A DNA stretch of 64,000 nt from Rhodocyclaceae bacterium (GCA_030824275.1 JAVBXY010000038.1:1-64000), one strand, 5' to 3'. Positions 14,462 to 23,939 are shown, numbered from the stretch's first letter. Program-made: numbers and translations. Notes: generated by a model not told the origin, from the letters alone.

Positions 14462-17400
14462 CTACGGCGAGTCGGCCGTGCCTGCTTCAACGTCACCCTC
14501 TGGGGCCTTGATCGGAAGCCAGATGGTGAAGGTCGTACCTTTGCCCAGTTCGCTTTGCACCTCGATGTGGCCCTGGTGTTTTTGCACGATGCTGTAGGCC
14601 AGCGAGAGACCAAGGCCGGTGCCCTTGCCGACCGGCTTGGTGGTAAAGAATGGCTCGAAGAGGCGCGACAGATGTTCAGGGGCGATGCCGCTGCCGGTAT
14701 CGGATATGGCCACGAAAACCTCCTCGTCCCGACGGCCGGTACGCAGGGTGATCTCGCCCTTCTCGGGGATGGCGTGCGCGGCATTCACCAGCAGGTTCAT
14801 GAACACCTGGTTGAGCTGGGACGGCACGCACCAGATCGGCGGCAGTTCGCCATAGTCCTTATTCACCGTGCATTTGTACTTGAGCTCGTTCCAGACGATG
14901 TTCAGCGTCGAGTCCAGGCCCTGGTGCAGGTCGGCCCATTGTTGGATGGCTTCGCCTGCGCGGGAAAAATCCTTGAGGTCGTGCACGATCTTGGCGACGC
15001 GGGACAGGCCGTCCTTCGACTCGGCCATGAGCTGCACGATGTCGGTCTTGATATAGGCGAAATCCTTCTGCTGCTTGAGTGCGCGGACGGCATCGAGTTG
15101 CGAGCAGTCGATGCAGGGCCCGGACTCGACGGCCTCATAGGCATCGGTGATGGCGAAGATGTCATCCAGATAGTCGTCCAGCGTGCCCAGGTTGGAGGAG
15201 ACGAAGCCAATCGGGTTGTTGAGTTCGTGGGCGACACCAGCGGCGAGCTGGCCGATGGAGGCCATTTTCTCCGACTGCAATAGTTGGCTCTGCGCTTCCG
15301 CCAGCTTGGCATTCAGGGCCTTGGCTTCGGCGAGGGCCTGTTGCAGCGCCTCTTCGGCGCGCTTGCGGCTGTCGATGTCGCGCACCACGGCCAGCACCTG
15401 CTGGCTGCCGCCGATTTGCACCGCCTGGAGATTCACCGCGACCCAGAAGATGCGTCCCGTACTGTCGCGCGCCTGCCATTCGAAGGCCTGCCAGCCATGT
15501 TCCAGTGTGAGTTGGATGTACTTCTGAGCCACGTCCAGAGTGTAGGGGGCGACGTTGGCACTGATGCGGGACACATCGAGCTTGAGCAGCTGCTCGCGGG
15601 TATAGCCATACATCTGGCAGGCGCTGGCATTGACGTCGAGAACGTGGCCTGTGGCGGCATCATGTACGAAGATGGCGTCGTTGATCGTGTCGTAGATGGT
15701 GCGGAACTTCTCTTCGCTCTCGGCCAGGGCTGCGGCGATGCGTCGGCGGTCGGTAATGTCCTCCTTGACCGCCAGATAGTGTGTCACCTCACCGGCGGGC
15801 TGGCGGATCGGTGTGATGCTGGCCAGTTCCAGATATTCGGTGCCGTCCTTGCGCCGGTTGTACAACTCGCCGCGCCATGCCTTGCCCTCTGACAGATTGG
15901 CCCACATCTCGGCATAACTGGCCTTGGGCGTGCGGCCCGATTGCAGGATGCGCGGGTTCTGGCCGAGGATCTCCTCGCGAGGGTAGCCAGTGGCCTGGAC
16001 GAAGGCCTCATTGACATACACGATCTCGGCGTTGAGATTGGTGATGACGATGCTGACCGGACTCTGTTCGGCGGCCAGCGACAGCTTCCGCAATTCGTCC
16101 TCGGCCTTCTTGCGTTCGGTGATGTCGCGGGAGACGCCTTGCAGATGGGTGATTCGGCCCGATTCGTCGGTAATCAGCGTTGCCACCACTTCGGTCTGGA
16201 TGCTCGTGCCGTCCCTGCGATTCTGGGTGACTTCGTAGTGCCGCGTGCGGAGAGACATGTCACCAGCGGTGTATGCCGCCACCCATTTCGGCAGTTCATC
16301 GACGACCATCTGGTAGGACTCTGGCGTCAACACGTCCTGCATGGTCTGTTGCAGCGCTTCGGCGACAGAGTAGCCGCGCAGTTGTTCGACGGATGGACTG
16401 ACATAGGTGAAGCGCTGTGTGTTCAGCTCATAGAGCCAGACCATGTCGCTGCCGCTTTCGGCGAGCATGCGATAGTGAGCCTCTCGGGCGCTGGCGTGCA
16501 GGGCGGCAACGAAGATTCGGGCCAGCGCCAGCAGTACCACCAGCAGTATCAGGGCGGAGACGCAGATCCAGAGGAAGCTGTTGCGAGCGTCGAGGTAGAT
16601 TTCGCTGTCGTCCATTTTTGCGACCAACAGCCAGTCCGTCTCGGGAACCTGGAGCGCGACCCCCAGTGCCCGCTCGTGGCGGTAGTCCACGCCGGAGAGC
16701 ACTTCGCCCTCGCCGAGCAAGGCTCGGCTGGCGATGAGTTCGGCGTCGTCGATGGGCCGCCGCAGACTCAAAGGAGGTGCCGGCGTATGGCGCAATGGAT
16801 TGAGAAACACCACTTCATTGCCTTCGCGCCGCGCCAGGAGGCTTTCCGCAGTCGTGCTGGGAACGGGCCAACGACGGATCATCGGGTACAGCTCAAGCGT
16901 TGGGTCGAGCTGAAACAATGCATAGCCGATTACGGTTTCGTTCCCCTCCTGACCGGCGATCAACGGCGCGAGGATGTCGAGCGTGATATCGCTTGCCGTG
17001 CTCCCCGTGCGATGGAAGTCCACCAAGGCTGCCCGGCGTGTTTCCATTACACGACGCGCGGTTTCCAGGTGTCGCGTGTCGAGCGGCGGATGGGGGGCCT
17101 CGCCGCCCAGCACGGCTTGCCCGGTGAGGTCGAACAGCCAGAAGGAAATGATCTCCGGCATTGCATCGCGCAGATGGCGCCCCCGATCTTGCAAGGCTTG
17201 CTTGGCAGCCTTGGCGTCGCGCCCCTCAAGCAGGCGGATGAGGTTTCGGGCCATGTGGCCGTCGTGCGGCTGGCTGAGCACTACCAGATGAGCACGCAGC
17301 CAGCGCTGGATTTCCTGGGACTTGAGCGCCGCTACCGATTGCAACTGTTGCTCGGCCATGTTGTGCGCATGGTCATAGAGAAACACATGAACGCGATACA

Positions 17401-17524
17401 GACCCGTGAGCAGGAGGATGATCACACCGACAGCGATGGCAAGCCACTGCCGGTTTGTTGGCGCGAATGTGTTGTCACGCTCGAACATCAGGTTTTGCTT
17501 TCTCGCGGAAGCGTCATTCGGCAT
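14462..17524 (-). CDS. PAS-domain sensor histidine kinase
   Basis: 1020 residues, inner membrane. TM1 about 27-48, a periplasmic sensor domain of about 260 residues (dCache-like by size), TM2 about 312-338, three PAS domains (about 350-470, 480-598, 605-725), a coiled coil, then HisKA with the phosphoacceptor H766 in GVAHELNNPIG, and HATPase_c with N box NLLVNAAHAI, DTGSGI and GTGLGL (about 895-1005). There is no receiver or Hpt, so it must signal to a separate response regulator, none of which is adjacent. ATG at 17524. Convergent with azlCD. The ligand is unknown. Confidence 0.94.
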   Translation of the reverse strand: MPNDASARKQNLMFERDNTFAPTNRQWLAIAVGVIILLLTGLYRVHVFLYDHAHNMAEQQLQSVAALKSQEIQRWLRAHLVVLSQPHDGHMARNLIRLLEGRDAKAAKQALQDRGRHLRDAMPEIISFWLFDLTGQAVLGGEAPHPPLDTRHLETARRVMETRRAALVDFHRTGSTASDITLDILAPLIAGQEGNETVIGYALFQLDPTLELYPMIRRWPVPSTTAESLLARREGNEVVFLNPLRHTPAPPLSLRRPIDDAELIASRALLGEGEVLSGVDYRHERALGVALQVPETDWLLVAKMDDSEIYLDARNSFLWICVSALILLVVLLALARIFVAALHASAREAHYRMLAESGSDMVWLYELNTQRFTYVSPSVEQLRGYSVAEALQQTMQDVLTPESYQMVVDELPKWVAAYTAGDMSLRTRHYEVTQNRRDGTSIQTEVVATLITDESGRITHLQGVSRDITERKKAEDELRKLSLAAEQSPVSIVITNLNAEIVYVNEAFVQATGYPREEILGQNPRILQSGRTPKASYAEMWANLSEGKAWRGELYNRRKDGTEYLELASITPIRQPAGEVTHYLAVKEDITDRRRIAAALAESEEKFRTIYDTINDAIFVHDAATGHVLDVNASACQMYGYTREQLLKLDVSRISANVAPYTLDVAQKYIQLTLEHGWQAFEWQARDSTGRIFWVAVNLQAVQIGGSQQVLAVVRDIDSRKRAEEALQQALAEAKALNAKLAEAQSQLLQSEKMASIGQLAAGVAHELNNPIGFVSSNLGTLDDYLDDIFAITDAYEAVESGPCIDCSQLDAVRALKQQKDFAYIKTDIVQLMAESKDGLSRVAKIVHDLKDFSRAGEAIQQWADLHQGLDSTLNIVWNELKYKCTVNKDYGELPPIWCVPSQLNQVFMNLLVNAAHAIPEKGEITLRTGRRDEEVFVAISDTGSGIAPEHLSRLFEPFFTTKPVGKGTGLGLSLAYSIVQKHQGHIEVQSELGKGTTFTIWLPIKAPEGDVEAGTADSP

Positions 17525-17656
17525 TGATTGGAAAATTCGTGAGCGGCACGCAGACGAGGAGCCGATGAAACGGTGCGCGAGACGGTGACAGCGAACTCAA
17601 TTCAGATTAGCACACCCATATGTCCTTGGTGATACTAATCAATGCCATTGTGGCAA

Positions 17657-18724
17657 TTAGACCGGCGTGCGTTGTACCACCCGGTTGCGGCCGCCCTGCT
17701 TGGCCTCGTACATCTGATGGTCGGCGCTGGCCAGCAGCATGTCGAGGCTCTGTCCGTCGGCGGGATAAGAGGCCAGACCGATGCTGACCGTGGTCTTGAC
17801 CAATTGGCCGTCGAAGACCAGGGGATTGCCTTCCACTGCCGCACGGATGCGTTCCGCCACATCGAGGGCACCAGCGGCCGGGGTTTCCGGCAGCAGCACG
17901 ACGAATTCGTCGCCGCCGTGGCGGGCGAGGATGTCGGTATGCCGCAACTGCGCCTGGATGCTTTTCACCAGCGCCACCAGCAGGCGATCCCCGGCCTTGT
18001 GGCCATGCTTGTCGTTTACCTGCTTGAGGTTGTCGCAATCGATGGCGAGCAGGCTCATGGCGCGCTGGTAGCGCACCGCCTGGCCGAACAGGCGGTCGGC
18101 GACGATGGCAAAACCCCGCCGGTTGAGGGCTTCCGTCAGTTCGTCGGTTTCCGACATGAGCTTGACCTTGTTCAGGCCATAACGGATGTCCGAAGCGAAC
18201 ATGGTGGTGATGTAGGCCACCAGGACGAATGGCGCGAACTGGGTGAACAGGCCGCCAGCGTATTTCAGCGATAGCAACTCATGAATCGTGGAATGGCTGC
18301 CGAGGAAAACGAAACAGGTGGCGATCAGCCCCAGCTCCAGCAGCGTGGTGAGTTTGCCCAGGGCCAGGGCGGAGGTGATGATCACCAGCAGGTAGGAATT
18401 GAGCAGCGGGCTTTCGAGGCGCCCCGTGTGCCACAGCGCCCAGGTGATGAAGGCCGTCATGATCCAGGTTTCCACCGCCAGCTTCCAGCGCGACTCGTGG
18501 CGGAAGAAGCGGGCATAGCGGAAGCCCATGACGAAGATGGCATAGAGCACCATGGCTGCCGCGACGGCCGGCATGTCCTCGGTCTCGGTGCCGCCGAAAG
18601 CGTAGTAGAGCAGGACGAGGATCAGCAGCAGCCATTCGATCTCGGCCACGGAACGGGAGATGCCCCGCAGTTCCTCCTGTTCTATGGATGCCGGGGTTTC
18701 CGGCTCCGCCGCTGCTTTCAACAT
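17657..18724 (-). CDS. Membrane-bound diguanylate cyclase
   Basis: 355 residues. The N-terminal half carries about five to six membrane helices (roughly 30-175) of an unassigned 5-6TM sensor type; the C-terminal GGDEF domain runs from about 190 to 350. The active site is HGGDEF (269-274), and an RxxD inhibitory site (RHTD, 261-264) lies five residues upstream, so product inhibition by c-di-GMP is expected. It makes c-di-GMP from two GTP at the membrane. Upstream of the kinase gene on the same strand but separated by 132 bp, so probably transcribed alone. Confidence 0.94.
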   Translation of the reverse strand: MLKAAAEPETPASIEQEELRGISRSVAEIEWLLLILVLLYYAFGGTETEDMPAVAAAMVLYAIFVMGFRYARFFRHESRWKLAVETWIMTAFITWALWHTGRLESPLLNSYLLVIITSALALGKLTTLLELGLIATCFVFLGSHSTIHELLSLKYAGGLFTQFAPFVLVAYITTMFASDIRYGLNKVKLMSETDELTEALNRRGFAIVADRLFGQAVRYQRAMSLLAIDCDNLKQVNDKHGHKAGDRLLVALVKSIQAQLRHTDILARHGGDEFVVLLPETPAAGALDVAERIRAAVEGNPLVFDGQLVKTTVSIGLASYPADGQSLDMLLASADHQMYEAKQGGRNRVVQRTPV

Positions 18725-18840
18725 TATTGTTCTGTCCCTCGGATGCCGGCCTCAAGCCGGCCTGGCGAATTGGCATTATGCCTCCTGCGACAGGATTTTA
18801 GCGCTATCGATTCAGCATCGAAGGGGATGGCGAGGGGAAG

Positions 18841-18863
18841 AAAAGTCGGCGTTGGTGATATGA
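18841..18863 (+). repeat. Interspersed repeat copy, degenerate
   Basis: 17 of 23 bases; the A-run plus GTCGGCG is exact and the right half has diverged. Intergenic, upstream of the GGDEF gene. A CCCCGTATGGGG hairpin follows at about 18867-18878. Confidence 0.5.
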
Positions 18864-18910
18864 AATGCCCCGTATGGGGTACGGCGAAATGTCCGATGGA
18901 GCCGGTGTGG

Positions 18911-20311
18911 CTAGAGCAAACGCCCCCAGAGCTGCGCCCACCATTCCTTGATCCGCCATGACAGGGGCCGGCGCTTCCATTGCGTTGCGTCGATGGTCTC
19001 GGCCGCGGCAAGGTCCGCAGCGAACATCGCCTGCATTTTTTGACCGAACTCGCGCCCGAGGATGACTGCATTGATTTCGTCGTTGTCGAGAAAGCTGCGC
19101 CAGTCCAGATTGGAAGAGCCGACGGTGGACCACACGCCGTCGATCACTGCTGTTTTGGAATGCAGCAAGGCGCTATGGCGTTCGTGGATTTTCACTCCGC
19201 CATCGAGCAGCTCGGCATAGTGCGATCGCCCGGCCTGAAAGACCAACTCCGAATCGGAGTGGCTCGGCAGCAGCAGCCTCACATCGACACCGCGCCCGGC
19301 CGCGTCGATCAATGCTTTCAGCAACTGTCGGTCGGGAACGAAGTAGGCGTTGGTCAGATACACCTGCCGCTCGGCATTGCCGATGGCCGACAGCAGCGTC
19401 AGGTAGATCAGGCTGTAAGGGTCGTCGGGCGTGCTGCCGATGGCGCGCACGATGTCATTGCCCTTGGCGCTCAGATCGGGAAGGTAGTTGCGTGGGGCCA
19501 GCGGTGCGCCGTGTTGCTTTTCCCAGGTTTGCAGGAAGGACTTCTGGAGTTCGCTGACCACCGGGCCATCGATCTGCACATGGGTATCGCGCCACGCCGG
19601 CTTGGCGCCGAGGGCTTTCGTCTTGCGCTTGCCGATCAAGCCGGAGGAGTTGACGCTGCTGATATTGATCCCGCCGAGAAAGGCGGTCTGGCCGTCGACG
19701 ATGAGCAATTTGCGATGATCGCGATTGTTCAAGCGCCACGGGGCGTTACCGGCGAATGGGCTGACCGGATTGAATTCGAGCACCGCGACGCCCGCCGCTG
19801 CCATGCGCTCGAAGAATGCCTTGGGCGTACCGATACCGCCGATGCTGTCGTAGATAAGGTTGACCTGGATGCCGGCCTGTTGCTTCTCCAAAAGTAGATC
19901 CACGAACTGGCGGCCGACATCGTCGTCGTCGATGATGTAGGTCTCCAGGTTGATGTGGTCCCGTGCCTGACGGATGGCGGCGAACATGGCCGGATAGGTC
20001 GCCGCGCCGTCCTGTAGCAACGTGACCTTGTTGCCCAGAACGAGGGGGCTGCCGACGATGGCCTGTTCCAGCGCGATCTGCTTGTCGAGTATGTCGATGT
20101 CACCGGACTTGCGTTTCAGTTCCGCGATGATGGCGGCGCTCCTGCGGACGGAAACCGGGCCGCTGGCATTATCGAAGCGGGCTGCCTGTTCGGCATGTCG
20201 GGCAATGACGGCGTCCGCATCCGGCAGGCTGGCGCAACCTGCGATGGCGAACAGGCAGAGCCCGATTGTCGTAGTCGCCCTGAGCAGGGCGATGGAATCA
20301 GGTTCGCGCAC
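18911..20311 (-). CDS. Phospholipase D / cardiolipin synthase-like lipoprotein
   Basis: 466 residues. An N-terminal lipobox (LCLFAIAGC, Cys at about 26) predicts a lipid-anchored periplasmic protein. Two HKD motifs are complete: HRKLLIVD about residue 205 with GGIN downstream, and HSKTAVID about residue 388 followed by GSSN. Both are needed for the phosphatidyltransferase or phospholipase D reaction. It resembles the ClsC-type group of cardiolipin synthases, but those are usually anchored by other means, so the exact reaction is open. Its start overlaps the exported protein gene at 20298-21173 by 14 bases. The HKD positions are estimates. Confidence 0.9.
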   Translation of the reverse strand: MREPDSIALLRATTTIGLCLFAIAGCASLPDADAVIARHAEQAARFDNASGPVSVRRSAAIIAELKRKSGDIDILDKQIALEQAIVGSPLVLGNKVTLLQDGAATYPAMFAAIRQARDHINLETYIIDDDDVGRQFVDLLLEKQQAGIQVNLIYDSIGGIGTPKAFFERMAAAGVAVLEFNPVSPFAGNAPWRLNNRDHRKLLIVDGQTAFLGGINISSVNSSGLIGKRKTKALGAKPAWRDTHVQIDGPVVSELQKSFLQTWEKQHGAPLAPRNYLPDLSAKGNDIVRAIGSTPDDPYSLIYLTLLSAIGNAERQVYLTNAYFVPDRQLLKALIDAAGRGVDVRLLLPSHSDSELVFQAGRSHYAELLDGGVKIHERHSALLHSKTAVIDGVWSTVGSSNLDWRSFLDNDEINAVILGREFGQKMQAMFAADLAAAETIDATQWKRRPLSWRIKEWWAQLWGRLL

Positions 20312-21173
20312 GCAAGTGCTCCTTGCGCTTCATGTCGAGATACTCGCCCTGGCCCATTTCGTGCAACTGGCGTGGATAGCGCTCGGTGGCGGCAAACCAG
20401 TCATGCAGGCGTTTTTCGAGCCGCGCTGCCGGTGGCGATGACAAGGCGCCGAGAAACGCTTCGATGGCAAGGTAGTAGCGCATGGTGTTGCGCTCTGCGA
20501 GTCCGCGCAGTCCGTTGATGTTGAGCGGTATGCCGTTGGCCTGCTGGCCGGTAAGGGTGAAGCCCACCTTGTCGCTGCCGATGGTGCCGAGATAGGCCTG
20601 CATCGCCAGTCGTCCGGCAAAGCCGTAGGCGTATGAGTAGGTGAAATGGAGAAATGTCTGGCCGCCATTGACCGGGATCGCCTCCAGGCTCACACGATAG
20701 TCGTGCGTGCTGAGTGGCCCCTCGGCGGCGGTCAGTACGACCTTCAGGTAGCCGGGCGACGCGGCGGCGACACCATAGATGAATTTCACCGGGTAAGCAT
20801 CCGCCAAGGCTTGATCATGTTTCTTGCCGATATGGACATTCAATACCGTGAGTTCACCATCCAAGGAAGGGCGGCAGAATTTGGTATTCAAATGCAGCAT
20901 CAGGATGTCGCACCAGTTGGATGGCCCGCTAAGGGCCTTGCCGGACGTTGCGAATGGAAAGTCGAGCAATGCATAGGCTTCGCCGGTGACGCTGGCCGAC
21001 GTTTCACTGGACTCCAGGTACAAGGGCTTCTGGAACGGGCTGCGGTCGAGTTTTCCTTGCAGCGCGTGGTATTGGCTGAGCAGAACCACGCTGGCATCGT
21101 TCGCATCGGCCCGGCTCAAGGTGGCGCCGATGGTTAGGCTGGCAATCACCAGCAGTCGCAGCAGGGTCTGCAT
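20298..21173 (-). CDS. Exported protein of unknown function
   Basis: 291 residues. I start it at ATG 21173 (MQTLLRLLVIASLTIGATLS), which gives a good Sec signal peptide cleaved near SRADA; the longer open frame upstream is out of composition. The mature protein contains NWCDILMLHLNTKFC, a possible disulfide pair, and many beta-like segments (HFTYSYAYGFAGRLAMQAYL). I do not recognise the family. It is encoded just ahead of, and overlapping, a phospholipase-D-like lipoprotein and just after a DUF3185 membrane protein, which suggests a role in the cell envelope. Confidence 0.8.
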   Translation of the reverse strand: MQTLLRLLVIASLTIGATLSRADANDASVVLLSQYHALQGKLDRSPFQKPLYLESSETSASVTGEAYALLDFPFATSGKALSGPSNWCDILMLHLNTKFCRPSLDGELTVLNVHIGKKHDQALADAYPVKFIYGVAAASPGYLKVVLTAAEGPLSTHDYRVSLEAIPVNGGQTFLHFTYSYAYGFAGRLAMQAYLGTIGSDKVGFTLTGQQANGIPLNINGLRGLAERNTMRYYLAIEAFLGALSSPPAARLEKRLHDWFAATERYPRQLHEMGQGEYLDMKRKEHLRART

Positions 21174-21193
21174 GGTTTGCGACCGCCGGGCCG

Positions 21194-21421
21194 TCAATCC
21201 TTTCTGCTCATCGCAGCGAAGACCAGTATCAGTGCGCCACCGCCGACCAGCAGCCAGCCCAGTAGCGGCGGTAGTGCGACCGTATGGGTCTGCTCGGCGG
21301 TCGCCGTGATCGTGCCGAGCTGAAAAACCTGTTCTTTCGTCGTATAGCTGTATTGCTCGTAGCCGAGGATTGCGCCACCAAGGACGATCAGTGCGATACC
21401 GATGGCCAGCAGGGGTTTCAT
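21194..21421 (-). CDS. DUF3185 family small membrane protein
   Basis: 75 residues: MKPLLAIGIALIVLGGAILG, then SYTTKEQVFQLGTITATAEQ and a second helix PPLLGWLLVGGGALILVF. This two-helix arrangement with SYTT(K/R)E and an ATAE turn is the DUF3185 pattern. Inner membrane, function unknown. GGGAG stands seven bases before ATG at 21421. It leads a three-gene set with the exported protein (20-bp gap) and the phospholipase-D lipoprotein. Confidence 0.85.
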   Translation of the reverse strand: MKPLLAIGIALIVLGGAILGYEQYSYTTKEQVFQLGTITATAEQTHTVALPPLLGWLLVGGGALILVFAAMSRKD

Positions 21422-21540
21422 TGCGTGCTCCCATGAGACAGCCTGTTCGGCCCGAACCCTGATGTTTACCCCGAGGCGGTGGCGGGTTCTGTGCGGTCTC
21501 TCACATAGGCTGCTTGCATCTTCCGCAATGCCATGGACAA

Positions 21541-21563
21541 AAAAGTCGGCGCTGATGGTACGG
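21541..21563 (+). repeat. Interspersed repeat copy, intergenic
   Basis: 20 of 23 bases match; the A-run plus GTCGGCGCTG is exact. It lies between the DUF3185 gene and the monooxygenase-like gene, 12 bases from the stop of the latter. Confidence 0.75.
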
Positions 21564-21575
21564 CGGCGCTTGGTC

Positions 21576-21881
21576 CTACAGTACCGATTCAAACAATTCC
21601 AGATTCGGCGGACCAAGGTAGATGTCACGAGCCGACTGGCCGGCCTGCATGTGGGCTTTGCGGAAGGCTTCGGATTTTGTCCAGGCCTCGAACACGGCTT
21701 CGGATTCCCAGACCGAGTGGGAGGCGAACAGGGTGCATTCCTCGGTGCTGGCACCGCGCAGCAGGTTGAAGCTGACGAAGCCGGGGACTTCGTCGAGGTA
21801 GCTGTTGCGTTTGCGCCAATGCTCGACGAAATCGTCTTCCTTGCCGGGGGCGATGCGAAAGCGGTTCATGGCCAGAAACAT
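21576..21881 (-). CDS. ABM-domain (antibiotic biosynthesis monooxygenase family) protein
   Basis: 101 residues, one ferredoxin-like ABM domain: MFLAMNRFRIAPGKEDDFVE HWRKRNSYLDEVPGFVSFNL ... FASHSVWESEAVFEAWTKSE AFRKAHM. Such small dimeric proteins include quinone and heme-degrading monooxygenases; the W...F..W and AH motif near residue 75-80 resembles HmoB/IsdG-type proteins but is not decisive. ATG at 21881 with GGAG upstream. Divergent from the gene at 21947 with a 65-bp gap. Confidence 0.85.
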   Translation of the reverse strand: MFLAMNRFRIAPGKEDDFVEHWRKRNSYLDEVPGFVSFNLLRGASTEECTLFASHSVWESEAVFEAWTKSEAFRKAHMQAGQSARDIYLGPPNLELFESVL

Positions 21882-21946
21882 GGGGTTCTCCGTGGTGTCG
21901 ACTTGCTGATTGGGTAGAAGGTGCGATTCTTGCGTTGTCGTTCGCC

Positions 21947-22438
21947 ATGATGACATTCGACGACATGGACGACAAACTGGACTTCGGCGCCCTGCCGCCG
22001 GAGGTCGATCAACTCCTGCAACGGGGCGTGGCGGCGCATTTCAGCGAGCCGGCGCAGGCCGAGGTGGCTTTTCAAGCGGCCATCGATCTGCGACCGGAAA
22101 CGCTGCCGGCCCATCGCTGCCTGTTCAAGCATTACAACCGTCGGCGCCAGTTCGACGCGGCCCATGCCACGGTGCTGGTCTGGCTGGCCGAGGCGGCGCG
22201 GCAGGCGGGGCTGGAGGCGAACTGGCGGCAATGGATCGTGGCGCCGGGCTATGCCCTGGCGGCGCTCAAGGGTCTGGCCTTCATCCAGTTGCGGCGCGGC
22301 GAGACCGCCGAGGCCGCTGCTGCCGTGGAGCGCCTGCTGCGCCTCGATCCGCAGGATGCGGTGGGCGGTTCGGTGGTGGCCGCGCTGTTGGCGGAGATAC
22401 AGGGAGAGGTGCAAGACGAAGTGAAAGAGACGGCCTGA
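21947..22438 (+). CDS. TPR-like protein paired with an AAA ATPase
   Basis: 163 residues from ATG at 21947 (a second ATG follows directly). Helical throughout, with Ala-rich tetratricopeptide-like periodicity: AEVAFQAAIDLRPETLPAHR CLFKHYNRR and later GLAFIQLRRGETAEAAAAVE RLLRLDPQD. Probably a protein-interaction scaffold in the cytoplasm. It faces the AAA ATPase gene tail to tail with no base between the stop codons. I know no specific function. Confidence 0.75.
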   Translation: MMTFDDMDDKLDFGALPPEVDQLLQRGVAAHFSEPAQAEVAFQAAIDLRPETLPAHRCLFKHYNRRRQFDAAHATVLVWLAEAARQAGLEANWRQWIVAPGYALAALKGLAFIQLRRGETAEAAAAVERLLRLDPQDAVGGSVVAALLAEIQGEVQDEVKETA

Positions 22439-23875
22439 TCAGGCGGCCCGCGCGCTGTCCATGCCGCGAAACACCGAGCAGCGACGGAACACTTCGGTCG
22501 AGGGCGGCAGGTTTTTCTGGTGGCAGTACTTGGCCACCAGCTTGGCCAGGCCCTTGATGTCGCGGCCGCTGGCGGCGGGAAAGAGATCGGGCAGGGCGGC
22601 CATCAGTTCCGGTTCGAGACATAGTCCGAACTGTTCCGTCATCACCTGCCAGATGCGCAGGCGATCCTCGCGGCCCGGCGGGTAGAAGCGGATCATGGCG
22701 ATGCAGCGGGAGACGATGGCCTCGTCGATGTCGTCGACGCGGTTGGTGGTGAGGAAAAGCAGGCCGTTGAAATATTCCAGCACGCGCAGGAAAACGCCGA
22801 CCACGGCGTTCATGGTCATGTCGTCCTCGCGGCGCTTGATGTAGACGTCGGCCTCGTCGATCAGCATCACCGCGCCCCAGCGCTGGGCGCGAGTCAGCAC
22901 CTCCTTCAACGTGGTTTCCATGGCGGCGACGTTGAGGCCGAGTTGGCCCGAATGCACGCGGTAAAGCGGGCGCTGGATGATCTCGGAATACACCTCTGCG
23001 GTCAGCGTCTTGCCGACACCCGCCGGCCCGGCGCAGAGCACCGTGGTGCCGCCGGATTTGCCGGCGACGATGTCGTCCATCAGCACGTCCATTTCGGCGG
23101 TGAGGATGTCGATCAGGTCGGTCTGTTCCGGCGGCAGCACCAGCTTGTGCTTGAGTTCCGGACGGTAGGCGTAGGGCGTCATGTCATCCACATGCACCCA
23201 CAGGTAGTGGTGCAGGTCGAGGTGGAAAACGAGGATGTAGAAATGCACCGGCAGTTCCGTGAACATGCCGCCGGGGATAGCGGCAGCGCTGTCCTCCAGC
23301 TCGCTTTCCTCCTTGCCCGAGAGGCGTGAATTGCGCGCGACGCGGCGCAGGTACTTGGCCAGGATGTCGCCGGTGGCGTCCAGCGCCAGCACCCGTTCGC
23401 CAAGGATGGCTTCGTCGTTCACCAATCGCGCCGGGCTGCCGCTGCTGGAGAGGACGATGACGTCCTTGCGCGACCAGTCGGTGTCGCGATGGGTGGACGT
23501 CGGGTTCTCGGCGAAGTAGCCGACGCCCTGGCCGGAAAACTGGCTGCCGTAGCGGCAGCGCCAGTCGAAATAGCGTTCGGCAGCCTCGTCGTAGCGGGCC
23601 AGCGCCGGGATCAGGGCTTCCAGATCCTCGGCAGCGAAGCGGCTGCCTTCGTCACGCAGCGCGTGTTGCAAGGTGGCGATCTGCGCCGCCCGCGCCTGGA
23701 GCGCAGGACCGCCGGCGGCATAGCGCTGGCGCAGGAAGTCCAGTTCCTCGTCCCGAAGGTGGCTGAAGGCGATCTCAACCCGGTGGCCGAAACGCAGTTG
23801 TTCGCGCAGGGATTCCAGGCGCGGAAAGGCCGTCATCATGGCCTCGATGTGGGGGCGGTCGATCTGTAGCTTCAT
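22439..23875 (-). CDS. AAA family ATPase
   Basis: 478 residues from ATG 23875 (MKLQIDRPHIEAM). An N-terminal domain of about 230 residues has no recognised fold; the C-terminal AAA module has Walker A GPAGVGKT (283-290), Walker B AVMLIDEAD (335-343), a sensor 1 TTN and a VSRC arginine-finger segment (about 388-391). It resembles the uncharacterised ATPases with a central AAA domain found in proteobacteria, likely a protein-remodelling machine. Its stop codon abuts that of the TPR-like gene within the palindrome GCCTGATCAGGC. Confidence 0.88.
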   Translation of the reverse strand: MKLQIDRPHIEAMMTAFPRLESLREQLRFGHRVEIAFSHLRDEELDFLRQRYAAGGPALQARAAQIATLQHALRDEGSRFAAEDLEALIPALARYDEAAERYFDWRCRYGSQFSGQGVGYFAENPTSTHRDTDWSRKDVIVLSSSGSPARLVNDEAILGERVLALDATGDILAKYLRRVARNSRLSGKEESELEDSAAAIPGGMFTELPVHFYILVFHLDLHHYLWVHVDDMTPYAYRPELKHKLVLPPEQTDLIDILTAEMDVLMDDIVAGKSGGTTVLCAGPAGVGKTLTAEVYSEIIQRPLYRVHSGQLGLNVAAMETTLKEVLTRAQRWGAVMLIDEADVYIKRREDDMTMNAVVGVFLRVLEYFNGLLFLTTNRVDDIDEAIVSRCIAMIRFYPPGREDRLRIWQVMTEQFGLCLEPELMAALPDLFPAASGRDIKGLAKLVAKYCHQKNLPPSTEVFRRCSVFRGMDSARAA

Positions 23876-23904
23876 GGCGGGGGCATGAGCGAGTTGCGTG
23901 CCAG

Positions 23905-23939
23905 GCCCACTTACGCCCACTTACGCCCACTCAGGCCCA
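23905..23939. repeat. Short 10-bp tandem repeat
   Basis: GCCCACTTAC, GCCCACTTAC, GCCCACTCAG, GCCCA: three and a half units in the gap between the divergent AAA ATPase and diguanylate cyclase genes. The 10-bp period places the units on one face of the helix, which suits a cooperative operator. Confidence 0.7.

Noticed and set aside
23905..23939. CRISPR-like array.
   Set aside because: Units are 10 bp without spacers; no cas genes.
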